Positions 33,270 through 55,020 are shown, counted from the first letter of the stretch. The stretch: 64,000 nucleotides of DNA from Paramacrobiotus metropolitanus (GCF_019649055.1 NW_026570239.1:1-64000), one strand, 5' to 3'. Translations and numbers: made by a program. The notes: a model not told the origin generated them from the letters alone.

Positions 33270-34158
33270 GCAGACGCCAGTGATATTTGCGGTGGATTAA
33301 GTACTTATGCATATCAGTTTGTTCAAAATAATTAAACAATGCTAGAAAATGGCTTTTCCTGGATTGATAGGCCGGTTAACTAATATGGCACCGATCGTTA
33401 TCTTGCGGGTCGATATGGCGGTGGAGAAAGATTCGTCTTCCTGCTTCACTTACGGTCTGCAGTACTATCGATTAAACAGGTACACTGTGACAAATACAGT
33501 ACGAGTACTATGGTGCCGGCCTTTACAATCCAGGAAACGCCGATCGCTTGCCTCGTTTTCCGATTATTTTGATCAAACTAGGTGATATATTTACTCAATA
33601 CACCACAAATATTACTGGCATTTGGCGGCGTGTATGATTACTGTGGGTGAACGCGAGCCATGCAGGGAAAACGGCAGAAAAACGCTCCCCTCTAATAGCA
33701 CACCTGTCATCTAGCAAACACCGAACTGCCCGGATGATTATCGGACAGTGAGAAGACAGCTTCCGACATGGCGCGCAAATGGCAAGATACAAAACTAACA
33801 CATTTTCTTCTTAATCTTCATTGAACTGTACATTTATCTGCGTGCAAGTTTGGCACCGGCAGAAGACTGGACAAAATTCATCATGTTTGGAAGATATTCG
33901 CACAACTACAGTACAGAACAATGTCCTATACGAATAAGTACAAACTGAACCTGCAGACCAGATTGCCAAGCACTTAATATTAATAATAATATAATATTGA
34001 TACATAAAATAATTATGGATTTATACGACGCTAGTATAGTAAGGCATTTGACTTTTTAACAGCCCATAGCGCCAGTTTCTTTAAGACCACTTACTTAGCT
34101 AACGAACGCCAATAAGAAACTACATATTTATATGGAGCAGCGCGCAAACAGGTGGTAC
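33270..34158. other. Non-coding stretch, nothing recognised
   Basis: No motif-bearing frame, RNA or repeat is seen on either strand. Confidence 0.4.
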
Positions 34159-34710
34159 TGTACAATGTACGACAAAAAGAGGTTGAACCGATCAGTCGGT
34201 CCGCGGTTCAAAATAACCTCGCAACGACACGCCACCACTAAAACTTGGACGCTTACTCACTACTTTCGTGCGCTCGCGCTCCGTGAATATCAAAGTGCAG
34301 CTATACTAGTTGCATATCAAAAGGTGTAGAAAAAAATTTTAAACTTTTTGATACTAAACCTGTGGCTGTTTATGGCGAAAAACACAAATTCTAGCCATTT
34401 TGCTTTCTCGTAGGCACAGCATAGGATCTGTGCGCATAACCGTTTGGCTTGCAATCAATGCTTAAGTCTATGGAAAAGCAAAATGGCTAGGGTTTGTGTT
34501 TTCGCCATAAACAGCCACAGGTTTAGTATCAAAAGTTTAAAATTTTCATACCTTTGATATGCAACTAGTATAGCTGCACTGATATTCACGCGCGAGCGCA
34601 CGAAAGTAGTGAGTAAGCGTCCAAGTTTTAGTGGTGGCGTGTCGTTGCGAGGTTATTTTGAACCGCGGACCGACTGATCGGTTCAACCTCTTTTTGTCGT
34701 ACATTGTACA
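34159..34710. mobile_element. Near-perfect palindromic element, 552 bases
   Basis: Arms of about 245 bases (34159-34405 and 34470-34710) are almost identical after reversal, from TGTACAATGTACGACAAAAA through GGTTGAACCGATCAGTCGGT to AAACAGCCACAGGTTTAG. Differences are a few small indels. The loop is about 65 bases. TAC lies outside both ends (34156-34158, 34711-34713). No coding capacity. The high arm identity suggests a young insertion or ongoing conversion between arms. Confidence 0.8.
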
Positions 34711-34784
34711 TACTACTTTTGTAGTAGTGACTGTGACGACGCTGCATAATTTTTTGATACTAAACGATTAATTATAGATGAAAG

Positions 34785-35177
34785 GTGTACCGAGTTGTAC
34801 ATACTCCGTATGTGCATACATTGATTTATCTGTCCTGTACTACATCCATTATAACGGCGGTCAGTCAGAAATCACAAGTTCAAAAGCACTGCAACCGGAT
34901 CGATCAACCGGTCATCACGTGCTCTCTGTTTACCATCGTCTGGGAGCTACTGGGCTATCGGCGTTTCACCCGGCCCTGGCGGCGAAGCGTGACAAAAAAT
35001 GCCCAAACAGCAACGACTGTATCAGCATCCAGCAACAACTGCAAAATGCCGGATGTCAAACGTCAAGTATTATCACGTGTCAGGGAATGCCGCAACGTGA
35101 GGGAAGACGGTATAAAATGTGCCGATTACGCCAATTGCCCTCATCTACAACACTTGAACAATTTGCCCGTTTGCTGA
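34785..35177 (+). other. Uncertain open frame, 130 aa, overlapped by another frame
   Basis: Two overlapping frames (34785-35177 and 34778-35194) are both open. The first ends in a cysteine-bearing stretch (VRECRNVREDGIKCADYANC), the second has CPNSNDC and AGCQTSSIITC. Neither shows a clear signal peptide or family. One may be an exon of a secreted cysteine-containing protein or both may be chance. Confidence 0.2.
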
Positions 35178-35245
35178 ATTCCTTAACAAATTGATTGTTT
35201 TCCGTGCATAATGGATATTCCTACTAAGTCAACTTCTGCACGGTC

Positions 35246-35253
35246 TATATAAG
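35246..35253 (+). promoter_or_regulatory. Candidate TATA box of the mucin-like gene
   Basis: TATATAAG lies 88 bases before the ATG at 35334, a plausible distance for a short 5' leader. Confidence 0.5.
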
Positions 35254-35333
35254 AAAACAGCTGCCGGCAACATTTCGGCGAATTTTTTAGTTGTTCTCAA
35301 AAAGTTGTCGGGCTAATTAACTGGATTAAAAAA

Positions 35334-35924
35334 ATGGTTAGCCGTGTGCAGATCATTGTCGCATTGGGCTTAATGGCCCTGAACATATCGGCCGCCCGCA
35401 GTGTCTCCACGTCCCGTTCGCCCGGTGCGCCGACGACCGGAAGTGGCACGTGGATGACCACCACGGGTGACTTCATGATCACCGGATCCGGAAGTCCCGT
35501 TTCCGTCACCGGAAGTGCTGGCGCCTCCGGCTCTTCCAGCAAACCCATGTCGACCACCGGAGGTTATGAATTTACCACCGGAAGCGGTGATGCCGTCTGG
35601 ACTACCGACAAGCCCATGTCGACCACTAAAGGTCATGGATCTACCACCGGAAACCCTGGAGCCTCCAGCACGACCACCGCGAAAGCATCCACCACCAAAG
35701 GTCATGGGGCCATTGCAGCTGCCACGGGCGGTGTCACTACCGATGGTCCCGTGTCGGTTACCGGTGGCGGGATGACCACTGGAGGGCCGGGTAACACCCA
35801 CACATCCGGAGCGGGTAACACCCATACCGGCGGCAGCGGCGCCCCGTCGTCCACCACCCACGCCAGCGGCTTAGCCTTTAAAGCCGCTTTTCAACCGTTG
35901 GAGCCCATGGCATCCCATTTCTGA
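35334..35924 (+). CDS. Mucin-like secreted Thr/Ser/Gly-rich protein, 196 aa
   Basis: The N-terminus is a signal peptide: MVSRVQ, then IIVALGLMALNISAARS, with likely cleavage near residue 21. The rest is low-complexity, built of short degenerate repeats such as TTGSG, KPMSTT (twice), TTKGHG (twice), PVSVTG (twice) and GNTHT (twice). It has almost no aromatic residues or cysteine and ends FQPLEPMASHF. Such composition predicts dense O-glycosylation and an extracellular or matrix role; the exact function is unknown. A TATA box is 88 bases upstream and AATAAA lies 154 bases after the stop. Single exon, as far as can be seen. The complementary strand also has a long open frame, caused by the repetitive composition. 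Confidence 0.75.
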   Translation: MVSRVQIIVALGLMALNISAARSVSTSRSPGAPTTGSGTWMTTTGDFMITGSGSPVSVTGSAGASGSSSKPMSTTGGYEFTTGSGDAVWTTDKPMSTTKGHGSTTGNPGASSTTTAKASTTKGHGAIAAATGGVTTDGPVSVTGGGMTTGGPGNTHTSGAGNTHTGGSGAPSSTTHASGLAFKAAFQPLEPMASHF

Positions 35925-36077
35925 AGCTAGAGAAGTAGCTGCTGATATTCTTCATGCCCGTGATACGATGTTAATCTTTAGTTAATTCTTGGTACACTTT
36001 TATAGCGATTCATGTTGACCATTGTTGGGTAGTAATGGGTACTGCGAGGTTGCTCCGCGCAAAAATAGTTATAATGA

Positions 36078-36083
36078 AATAAA
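36078..36083 (+). terminator. Candidate poly(A) signal of the mucin-like gene
   Basis: AATAAA at 154 bases after the stop codon at 35924, in AT-rich DNA. Confidence 0.4.
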
Positions 36084-36618
36084 TTGATCTGCCTTTGCTG
36101 ACATATGAAATTACAATAATTTATTTTAGGTTTTGCTAACGTGCTCGAGAAATATTTGAAAAAATGGTTAAACGGTACTTATCGGTAAACCGTATAGTGT
36201 ATACCCTAGGTTGTGGAAAATAAATAAAATTAATTTATATTGGCTTCACCTGAATGATGGAATCAATTGCTCCATCACATGTTAAAAAAATGCAATGGTT
36301 TTGCTGTGGAAGAAAAATAATATTCATAATGACAAGTATATTTTGGAACTGCGAACGTTTTGGTGCGAGCGAATTACGGCCCAAAATAAAGCAAAAATGA
36401 ACTCGATGAAAATAAATGCAACGTATAAAACGTAATAATACTGTTATTAATTTTATGGAATTTCCCGATAATGTTTCTAATACATAATTAACCAGATAAA
36501 TACAATGCAAATTATCCATCAAAAATGCAGATTAAGTCGCACAACAACAACAAAAAGGAAAATAAAAGCAGCGGCGAATCGCATAAAAAAACACAGAAAA
36601 ATCAAAAGAAAAAATCGC
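36084..36618. other. AT-rich spacer between convergent genes
   Basis: Lies between the 3' end of the mucin-like gene and the stop of SF3B4 on the other strand; probably holds the SF3B4 3' untranslated region. Nothing else is recognised. Confidence 0.4.
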
Positions 36619-38783
36619 TCACTGCGTGGCGGTCGGGGGTGGCGGGGGGATAAACGCCCCGGGAGGGGGCGGCGGCGGCGGGAACATCATCCCCGGTCCG
36701 GGCTGCATGCCGGCGGGCGGGGGCGGCGGCATGCCCATGGGGAAGCCGTAGAAGGGCATGGGCATCATCCCGGGCGGCATCATCTGCGCGGCGGCGTTGG
36801 CGAAGGTGTTGTAGGCCACCTGGGGAGTCATGGGGGGCGGGGCCACCGCCGTCACCGTCCCGCTGCCACCGCCGCCGTTGGGGGCGTCGGCGAAGAGCTG
36901 ATGCGGGCGGTCGGCCTGCGCGATGGGGTTCTGGGCGGCCAGGAGGCGCTCGGCGGCCGAGCCGTGGCGTTCGCCCTTGGAGTCCTTCTTGAAGGCGTAG
37001 GAGACGGAGATGGCGCGGTTGCACAGGTACTGCGTGTTCATGGCCTCGATGGCCGCGTCCGACGCCTCGAAGCTCGCGAAGTTGACGAAGGCGTAGCCCT
37101 TGCTGTTGCCCGTCTCCGGGTCGCGCATAATCTACAGGAAAAATAATAGTATTATTTAATTAAATATCAGAAATAATGGAAATAAATTATGTTTATCAGT
37201 AATCTTCAATTAAATTAAAAACAATTTAGTTTTATCCGTAATAGAATTTAATCAAATTAGAAATAAAATGAAATAATTTATATTTATTAATCATATTTGA
37301 TTAAATAAAAATAACAGAAATAAGAAAAGAGGTTGATGAAATGTGCAACCGTCTGTAGATGTGGAATTATGCTGGAAATTCCTGCATCTGTTCAACAGTT
37401 CATTAATTAGTACTTTTGGAAGCGGGTATCGGGAAAGAAACCATGCTCCGGTCGGTTTCCCTTCTCTTGCTTCCCAAATTATACAAAGAAAAATTTCAGG
37501 GGAACAAATATTTTAGAAAATTAATGTGTAATATACTCCTTAGTCCTGACTTCGAACTAAATGTAAGTCTTAACAGAAGATGAATAACAAATTAATAACG
37601 AAACAGTGAAAAGTGGAAGTTACCAATATTTTGTCATTCTAGTTTACTGAAAAGGCAGAGAACAACCAAAACTAATTATGTGCACACGCCCAATTTCGGT
37701 TGGTGTTTTCCTTGCAGATACGTTCAAAAAAGTTTTTTTTAAAAAACTGAATTAACAGGTAAAAAACGATCAAGAAAAAAATGATTAAAATTCAGGGAAG
37801 AAGGACACAAGAAGTATCATACAGCGAAGCAGAAATTCACAGCAAAATGACAAGAAAATTAGGAAATAAATTTTGTGCGCACGTACCTTGGGAGTTTGTA
37901 ATATCATGCCGAAAGCGCTGAACGTGTCGTACAGCAGCTTCTCATCCACCTCCGGATCCAGATTCCCGATGAAAATATTCGCCCCAATATCGAGATTCTT
38001 CTGATGCGCTGCTGCCTGCATAAACCAAAAGGTTTCTTCAGTTTTCGGCGATTTCCAAATTTTCTGTGATTTTCCTTACAGAAATTATTGAGATGATACA
38101 ATAAATAAAAATTATGAAAAATGCAACAAAAATCATCCAAGAAAAATAAAAATTCTAACGAAACATGGATTTGAGGAAATATTTAGGAAAAATATTTACT
38201 TTTGAAAATACTGATTTGAGGAAAATATTTATTTTTATTTCTGATAAACACAAAAATAATTTGTGACAAACAATAATATATTTGTGAAATATATTCAAGA
38301 ATAACAAATATGAAATATTTATAATGTATGATAAATATTTGGCCTTAAAAAACGGGGGTTATCTGAACAGCGTACCTTGTTGACACGAATGGGTTTCCCA
38401 TACAATTTTATCATATTCATCACTTTCATGGCATAATCCGCGTCCTCCTCACTCATAAACTCCACGAACCCGTAGCCCTGATGGGTTAACGTGATGCGGT
38501 CCTTGGGCATGTGCACGTTCACTGCAATCATACCAAATTCAGTTTAAAAACACTAAAACGGGTTCCTTAGGGTTATCCATCTGCTTTTGGTTTCTTAGGT
38601 TTCGCGTTGGCAATTCGCGCTACGAATGCGGGAGAACTGTAAAGAAAGCAGGGCGATAAAATTACCCACGGGTCCGGCCTGCAGGAAGAGCTCCCACAGG
38701 ATGGATTCGTTGACTTTCTCATCCAGACCGCCGCAGTAGATTGTGGCGTCCTGGTTGCGCTCCTGAATCGGATCGATGGCCAT
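36619..38783 (-). CDS. SF3B4: Splicing factor 3B subunit 4 (SF3b49), four exons, 301 aa
   Basis: SF3B4 is the SF3b protein of the U2 snRNP that contacts pre-mRNA upstream of the branch point, in the nucleus. Coding exons on the minus strand are 38783-38666, 38521-38376, 38015-37887 and 37131-36619, all with GT-AG borders and phases that join cleanly (118+146+129+513 bases). RRM1 (about residues 13-91) has RNP2 IYCGGL and RNP1 [12 protein letters not shown]2 (about 100-178) has IFIGNL and SKGYAFVNF. These are followed by the family's signature [20 protein letters not shown]. The C-terminus is Pro/Met/Gly rich ([20 protein letters not shown]) but much shorter than the 424-residue human protein. 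The start [13 protein letters not shown] matches the family N-terminus. It lies head to head with DHX8, another spliceosome gene. Confidence 0.95.
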
Positions 38784-39489
38784 CGTCAGTGGCGCACAAC
38801 GGCGTTTGCGTAGAACGAATTAACACTAGTCTCTCCACAAATGCGGTATATGGTTTCGCATACAATCCGCAACAGCCTGATACAGTTAAAAGTCAAATTC
38901 AGAACAGAAAACAGCTGAAAAGTGGAAAGCTCGAAAAATAAACCAGCAGTGCGTTTTGATCGATCAAAAATTCAAAATGCAAACGAAAAAACACATTTCC
39001 GGCAGTATCACACCAATTCCAGAACAAATATCCCCAATGGAAATCCAGCAGAAGTGCTATTGCTGTCGCACTGCCTAAACCACCAATTCCATTAGTGCAA
39101 TGGTAGTGGAGTCTTTGGGTGTGCGTTGATTGTGCGTCATGCGAAGTCGCGGATACTCAATGCTGTCAAGTTGTCAACATTAAAAATCCAGTTTAAAATT
39201 TTAGTGGGATTTTAAACTGCCTTTCCACTTTTTCTTCTCATAATTTTTTTGGCTGATCGATTAGTGGAATCCTAAGAGAGGTTTAAGCGCAACATGTAAT
39301 ACCTGTTGGGCAGCAGGCGACATGGAGAAACGATATAATGCTGGCAGAAACTTCCTGCGCGATGATTGAAACACTATCGCAGCTTCCAATTTCCAGTTAT
39401 TCAATCGGGATAGCCTGATAAGTACCTCTTCTGTACGAGTGTTTGTGAATCTTTGATTATCTATGATTTGACTCAAAGTGTGCGCCACG
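38784..39489. promoter_or_regulatory. Shared 706-base region between divergent SF3B4 and DHX8
   Basis: The two start codons face away from each other across 706 bases. No TATA box stands out near either start, as expected for housekeeping genes. It presumably holds both 5' untranslated regions and either two promoters or one bidirectional promoter. Transcription start sites cannot be placed from sequence alone. Confidence 0.5.
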
Positions 39490-48932
<9,443 letters not shown>

Positions 48933-50293
48933 ACCCCATCGGTCGGCTGTTGTTTTCTGATTCGGCGGAATATCATTCGGGATTTTCCATGTGTATAGTG
49001 TAAACGTTTTCCTAATCTATTTTGTTTTGACTGACAGTGCTAGTGGAATGTGGTGAATAGTCTGAAAACCGAAAAACATACAGATACAGTGTAGGACTGC
49101 AAAAAAAACGAAAATTCGGGCCGCTTTCCCAAAATCCGTTAAAAATCGAAGAACGCGTGCGTTGTCCGCGCAGTACTGCATCATAACCGGAAACATACAG
49201 TACTACTTGCAGTGTACAATCATCCAAAGACAAAAGGGTCACCCATACATTTTTTTTGTAGTCTGCTGTTCGAAAATCTAATAAACATCGAAGAACTACA
49301 ACGTTTTCCGTGCATAGCTGCATGATTATTTTTATTTTTGTCGCACCGAGAAGATGCTTTTTGTACAGCGTACAGTACATTCAAAAGGTCACCCATACAT
49401 TTTTTTTGTAGCGGTGAAATTAAGGGTGACGATGCAGTTAGCACCAAATTCGCCACCATGCAGGACCTCCGCTTTCACGCATTCTCAAACAGTTTTTGCA
49501 TGTTGTACCGTATTACATCTTGTAAAAAAGTGAACTACTGTAGATGCATGCGTTGGGGGGAGAATAAATTATTCTGCGCGCATGTTTAGAGAGTTTTGCA
49601 TGGAACAAGATCCCAAAAGTTTCTACGCAAGCAGGTAAACGAAAGGGCATTATGTTGCCCATGTTTACCGGGCGGAGGTGATGCTATTTTTTTCTAAATT
49701 AAGATAGATGTCAAAACGTTTAGAACTGTTTGAGAATTTGTGGAAAAAGAATCCCCTGTACGTACACGTGCATGGCGGCATGTAACGCATCGCCTTTTTT
49801 AAATAATGACGGAAATGACCCGGTACACGGTGCCAGATTCGTGTACATGCACGGGCCGATCCAGCTTTCGATATCGTGCTCTCCTGCAAACTCTTTTACG
49901 CTTTGTTTCCGCATAATATTCTATAGCAAAATGATTTGAATACCTTGGCGTGGAAGCCGTTTGTGCAGTATAATAGAAACGATCCTAATTATGTGCATTA
50001 ATTATCTCAATTATCTGAAAAATTCGAAGAAGATTGGTTCGTGGTTTTATAAGGAGGCTTTCGGTACACGTTCGCTCCCCAACCGGATGCTGCGCGCCCC
50101 GACGGTTTTCAACTTTTCACGCCAACGTACAGATCTTCAAAAATCATTTGACCTTAGAATGTCATAAAACAATGCAAGAAAGTGTTAAGAACGAAACGAA
50201 CTACGGTTCTCGTGCATTTTACTGATGTACACGAATTTAATACCATGTACAGACAGGTATAGTTTATAGGTACGCATTGAGCAGGGCCGCTTT
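48933..50293. other. Region downstream of DHX8, repeats only
   Basis: The first part must include the DHX8 3' untranslated region; a possible AATAAA is near 49281. Open frames here are short and motif-free. Confidence 0.4.
49095..49412. repeat. Diverged tandem duplication, about 155 bases
   Basis: GGTCACCCATACATTTTTTT plus TGTAG ends both units (near 49229 and 49386), and AATCGAAGAAC/CATCGAAGAAC occurs at matching positions earlier in each. Confidence 0.65.
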
Positions 50294-50301
50294 CCTTATA
50301 C

Positions 50302-53300
50302 CAGTGATGTCCCGTTTTTTTCACGGGCTCGGTAAATCACGGGAATTTCCCGCACCCCGCACCCGCTTTTGCTCGGAAAGCGGTGCGGGAGATTTTCTGC
50401 TCGGATCGGGTGCGGTCGGGATTAAAGCTTGATAAGTACGCCCGCCCGCTGCTCGGAAAAACTCGGGATTTATTTGAATGGTGAAAAATTAAATTATCTG
50501 CAAATTAGAAATTTAAAAATTATTTTGTAAGCAAGCCACCGTAGCATGTAGCAGTAACTTGCTGTAACTAATTCCACTGCTCCGCGTTCCAGTAGCTGTT
50601 GTAATCCCATTGCCGCTGGCTGGCGGCTGCAGACTGCAGTACACTTTCAGTACCGTAACTTTCACACTTCCAGTATCGCTCTTTGTCTCGTGCCTTAGCA
50701 CTGGAATTAACGAAAATTCAATTTCACTGCCAACCATCTGTTTTTAACTGTTTGGCCAGAGACCGTAAACTGTAAAGTGAGATCAAACGTGTTATGATTT
50801 ATCGGGAGTTTAGAGTTAGTTAATTTTAATTCCATTTCTAAGGAACTGAAAGCAAGGCTGGATTACTGTGTTGAGTGTGTTCTCATTACGTTTGACTTCT
50901 TGATGATTGAAAAGCCATGCAGCAATCTATTGTTATTGACGATGATGACGGCCAAGAACCCGAAACCAGCGCTTCTTCTCCGAGTTCTCCGACTGCCCCG
51001 GAATCTCCCCAAGCGCCGAATAATTCCTCCGCTGCGAAGGTTTCCGCAAAAGAATACTATGAGGCATTCTTCGTTAACCCCGTATGCAAGACTGAATATG
51101 CTAAAGGACAGGCGAGAAGCTGGAAAAAGTACTCCGCGACGTGTAAACTGTGTGCTGAATCGGATGCAAAGAGACTGGTGAATGGAGGAGCGGATAGTTT
51201 CGACGCGTTCAAAAAACATGTCACGCGGCATCATTCAAAGACGAAGGTATGGATTCCGTGCTATGGAGATACATAATTTAGTGTACACAGTTTACTAAAC
51301 AGTGTTTAGTTTTACTACATAGTACAAAGTTGTTTTTATCAGCTAGCTGTCACGTTTGACAAATTGGCACTAGTATTTCTTACTCAATGGCATTTTCATG
51401 CTTTGCAGGACTACATGGAGTTTATTGCTAAGAAAGTCAAAGATAACGAAATCTCGCGAACAAAGCTATCCAGAGAGCAGCCCACCATGACCGATTTCGT
51501 GATACAGAAAGCAGAACCGTATGGCAAGAACCATTGGAAACAGATTCGGCTAAATGACGCTGTCGGAAATATTATGCTAAAAACCCTCGCACCGCCGTCC
51601 ATGCTTGGCGACATAAGTTTCGATGAGGCTATCAAGATTGGTGACAGCAAACTCAAGGTTAGTGCAAAGAACGTACACTTTTTCATTATTTGACTTAACG
51701 AAAACAACTGTTATAAGTGCAGCGTAAAATTTTAAATACATGTAAGTTTATTTTGAACATGTTGATGCTCAATATTGTAATATTTGTTGATAAAGTTTTC
51801 ATTATTTAGTGGCCTCGACGACACCAGCTGACACGCCACATCCTGCCAAAATTCGAAAAAGAAATTCGTGAGAAAATACAGATCTTGTTGTCTACTACCA
51901 CAGCTGTATCACTGAACGTGGATTTGTGGACGAGCAAGAGATGCCATGGCTATATGGGTGTAACTGTTTCGTTTATCGATGAAAAATTTCGCCTGCGAAA
52001 TTTCGTGTTAGGATGTCCGCGTTTTAAAGAGTCGCACACTGCAGAGAATATTTTTCAACTAGCTACCGTCTTGATACTCGACTACAACTTGAAGGATGTC
52101 CTGCATTATGTTGGGCTTGACAACGGCCGAAATTTTGTAAATGCTTTTGACGACTGGATGCCAAGCCTTTTTCCCGCGGAGTTTTTGCGCAAACCGGATG
52201 CGGAAGATGAACACGTTGTCGGTAAATTGTCATGTAGTAAACTGTGCAATTAAAATCAGAAGCATCTGCATTTTTCAATGCCTAAATCTATTGTGATTTT
52301 TAATATACCAGTTTTGTGTTCTATGCTGCTTACTGTGTAGATGAGGACGGATTTAATGACTGCGTGGAATCCGTAGAAAACGATGATGAAAGAGCGGAGG
52401 AAAGCGACCTTGATTTTGATTCCCAGCGCACAGAGCAAGCGTTTCAAAAAATCCGTGACACATACTGCCGGATTCCCGATAGAAACATTGTGGTAAGTTT
52501 GTGTGCGAGTGTTTTGTGTTATAATGATTTCTTGTGTATTATTTATATTTCGTATTTAGTATTTACGCAAAAAGTTTAGTTTTTTTATATACTCGTTTGT
52601 TGTATTTGTCCTCGCGCGTACTGCCGCATAGTTTATTTGTGATTTTTTTAATTTTGATTTGTAATCATTTTGTTTTTCGTGTAGGTCCGGTGCGCGGCGC
52701 ACACCTTATCTTTGGCCATTGGTAGCGCAATGGCAGATGCGCAGGTTATCAACCAAGTTATTGAAGGTCTTGCTGGGATCGTTAACCGTGTTAAGCATTC
52801 GCAGTCGGAGACAACCATTCTGGAGGAAGCGTTCAAGAAAACCTTTGTCAGCCGCAATCAGACCAGATGGAACTCGAACTTTTTAATGGCCAAGCGGGCA
52901 GCGGAATTTGATTGGGAAAGATGTGGACTCTCTCAGAAAAATATTTTGAAACCTGCGCACCGCCTTGTATTGCAAGCGTTTGTAAATCTTATGGAAGTTT
53001 TCAATGCATCGTTTAAGATTCTGCAGACGGCTGACTATCCTGTAATTGGAGACGTTATTCCTATTTTATGTGGGCTTCGCAGGCATATCAAAACATGCCA
53101 AAAGAATATAGACTTCGTGTTATTGCAAGATTTTATGAAAGGCTTGCTGAAACAACTAGACGAAAGATTTGGTGCTGTGGAAAAAGACAACCTGTACCTT
53201 GCCGCTGCTTTTTTGGATCCCAAATATAAGCTTCTGTGGTGTAATAGTTTTGGACCTGAGAAATCTGCTGAGATGGTTCTCAAAATCAAGGCGCTCATGC

Positions 53301-54164
53301 TGGGCATGATGCAAGAAGTTGGCTGCGGTCAAGACGTGCAGTTTTGAAGAAAGTAAGTGAAAAAGAATCACAGTTAAACTAATTAAGTATAAAGTCGTAT
53401 TTGAATTTTACTGAATCATTCGTTTATCCTTTCCGCATATTGAGTATTTATTTATGTTTAGGCAAGAATAGTTTTGTCGGTCCGGATTTCCTGAACTTTT
53501 TATACAGAGGACAAAGTAGCTTGTCGATGCGACAGGACAGCGGAAGTGACAAAGCTGCAACGTGCGAAACTGAACTAGAGATGTATATTGCCTCTTCGTG
53601 GATAGGGACAAACCCCTTGGAATTCTGGAAAAGTGCTGAAGCGGCCTGCTTGCCACGTTTGAAAATTCTTGCCAAACAAGTTTTATGCGCTCCAGCAACG
53701 ACCGCTGACGTCGAACGGATGTTTAGTGTTGCGGGAATTTTGCTCAGTAACAGGAGATTAAAAACTTCGGATGAGCATTTCGAGAGATTACTGTTTTGTA
53801 GTATTAATAAGCGGCGGTTAGATGGTGATTTAAATGTCGGTGGTAAGAGAAAGCTGAATAGTTGACGGTGATAATAAAATGTACGGCGATACTATAATTT
53901 CAAGCTAAGGGTGAAATTTCTTAAAAGTAAGATTTACTATGCAGGTTGAAAAATTAGTAACTTTCCATACGTATGGCATACTTGAAACATTTTAACAAAA
54001 AAGGCTGTAACAATAACATGGTTAAAAAATTATTTTATTGAAAATCGGGAGTCGGAGCGTGGTGCGGGACTGTCCGAGCGCTCGGGTGCGAGAGCGGGTG
54101 CGGGAAAGTTTTTGATCGGGAAAGTGCGGTCGGGACAGGAAAAATTGTAAACGGGACATCACTG
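50302..54164 (+). mobile_element. Complete hAT transposon, 3,863 bases
   Basis: Terminal inverted repeats CAGTGATGTCCCGTTT (50302-50317 and reversed at 54149-54164) are flanked by a perfect 8-base duplication CCTTATAC (50294-50301, 54165-54172). Both ends carry GC-rich subterminal motifs (GTGCGGGA, GATCGGG, TGCGGTCGGGA), likely transposase-binding sites. Inside is a multi-exon transposase with a BED finger. Intact ends and duplication suggest a recent insertion. Confidence 0.97.
50917..53865 (+). CDS. hAT transposase with BED-type zinc finger, six exons, one apparent frame break
   Basis: Exons are 50917-51246, 51409-51657, 51810-52221, 52341-52492, 52685 to about 53352, and 53462-53865. The protein (about 735 aa) cuts and joins element DNA. 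Exon 1 has an acidic start (IDDDDGQEPE) and a BED finger (CKLCAES...HVTRHH). Exon 3 has SLNVDLWTSKRCHGYMGVTV, the hAT block with the first catalytic Asp; exon 5 starts with RCAAHTLSLAI, another family block. The last exon holds the C-terminal dimerisation block (NPLEFWKSAE, PATTADVERMFSVAGILLSN). Exon 5 meets an in-frame TGA at 53345, eight bases before its only good donor, and its phase (2) does not fit exon 6 (which needs 1). A single base indel late in exon 5 would explain both. The gene is therefore nearly intact but may be inactive in this copy. Confidence 0.85.
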
Positions 54165-54369
54165 CCTTATACCAAAACCTAATTACTGCTGCCAGTTATT
54201 AGCCAGCAGTAGCTTGAAGACTGACCAGATCAGAAACTTTTTTTAGAAAATGCAGCCTTTCTTTTGTACAAAACGGGCGCCCTTTCCCATGTTACTGGTG
54301 GCCGGGGATGGCACTTCCGCATCCAGCGGCCTTTGTAACACTATCGCGACTATGTCCCAAGCCGTTGTG

Positions 54370-55020
54370 AAGTCTGAGTTAGAAAGTAATGTACTTTATT
54401 ACTTATCGTTACTCACGTACTTCTTCGTTGATGTACTTCATTATGCACTTAATGTGCTTACTTTATGTACTTTATCAAAGTACTTCAGTGCATACTTCTT
54501 ATTATTTATTTTTACGTGCATTTTACTTTATTATGCTTTTTTTTAATGTTTATTCTCATAGAATTAATGCATTACGTACTTTATCAATCTACGTCATCAT
54601 AATTAGGCTTTCAATGCTTATTGTTATGCACTAAAATTTTCTACTTTATTATGTACTCTTTAATGTATTTTCATAAAAATTAATATTATGTACCTAATGT
54701 ACTTTATTATATACTTCTTGATACTCTTTCTTAAGAGCTTTTATTTCATTATGACCTTTTAATTTTCATTTTCATGGGGTTAATGCATTTACTTAATCTA
54801 CAGTACTTTGTCAATCTACTTCGTCATAATTATGATTTTAATACTTATTGTTACGTACTTTTCTACTTTATCATGTACAGTACTTTTTAATGTACATACT
54901 TTCATAAAATATTATGTACTTAACGTACTTTATTATATCCATATATTTCTTGATACACATCATTATGACTGTGCTTTTCACTTGATAATTATTATTATGT
55001 GCTTTTTACGTCAAAATTAT
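54370..55020. repeat. AT-rich degenerate repeats of TACTTTATTATGTACTT type
   Basis: Many imperfect copies of GTACTTTATTA and TTATGTACTTAATG follow each other, spaced irregularly. An open frame (54250-54546) runs through them and is not credible beyond its first 40 residues. Confidence 0.65.

Noticed and set aside
35370-35861. 163-residue minus-strand frame opposite the mucin-like gene
   Set aside because: Mirror of the repetitive Thr/Gly codons; lacks a signal peptide and any motif, whereas the plus strand has signal peptide, TATA box and AATAAA.
54250-54546. 98-residue frame after the hAT element
   Set aside because: Runs into AT-rich simple repeats giving a hydrophobic tail; only the first 40 codons look protein-like.
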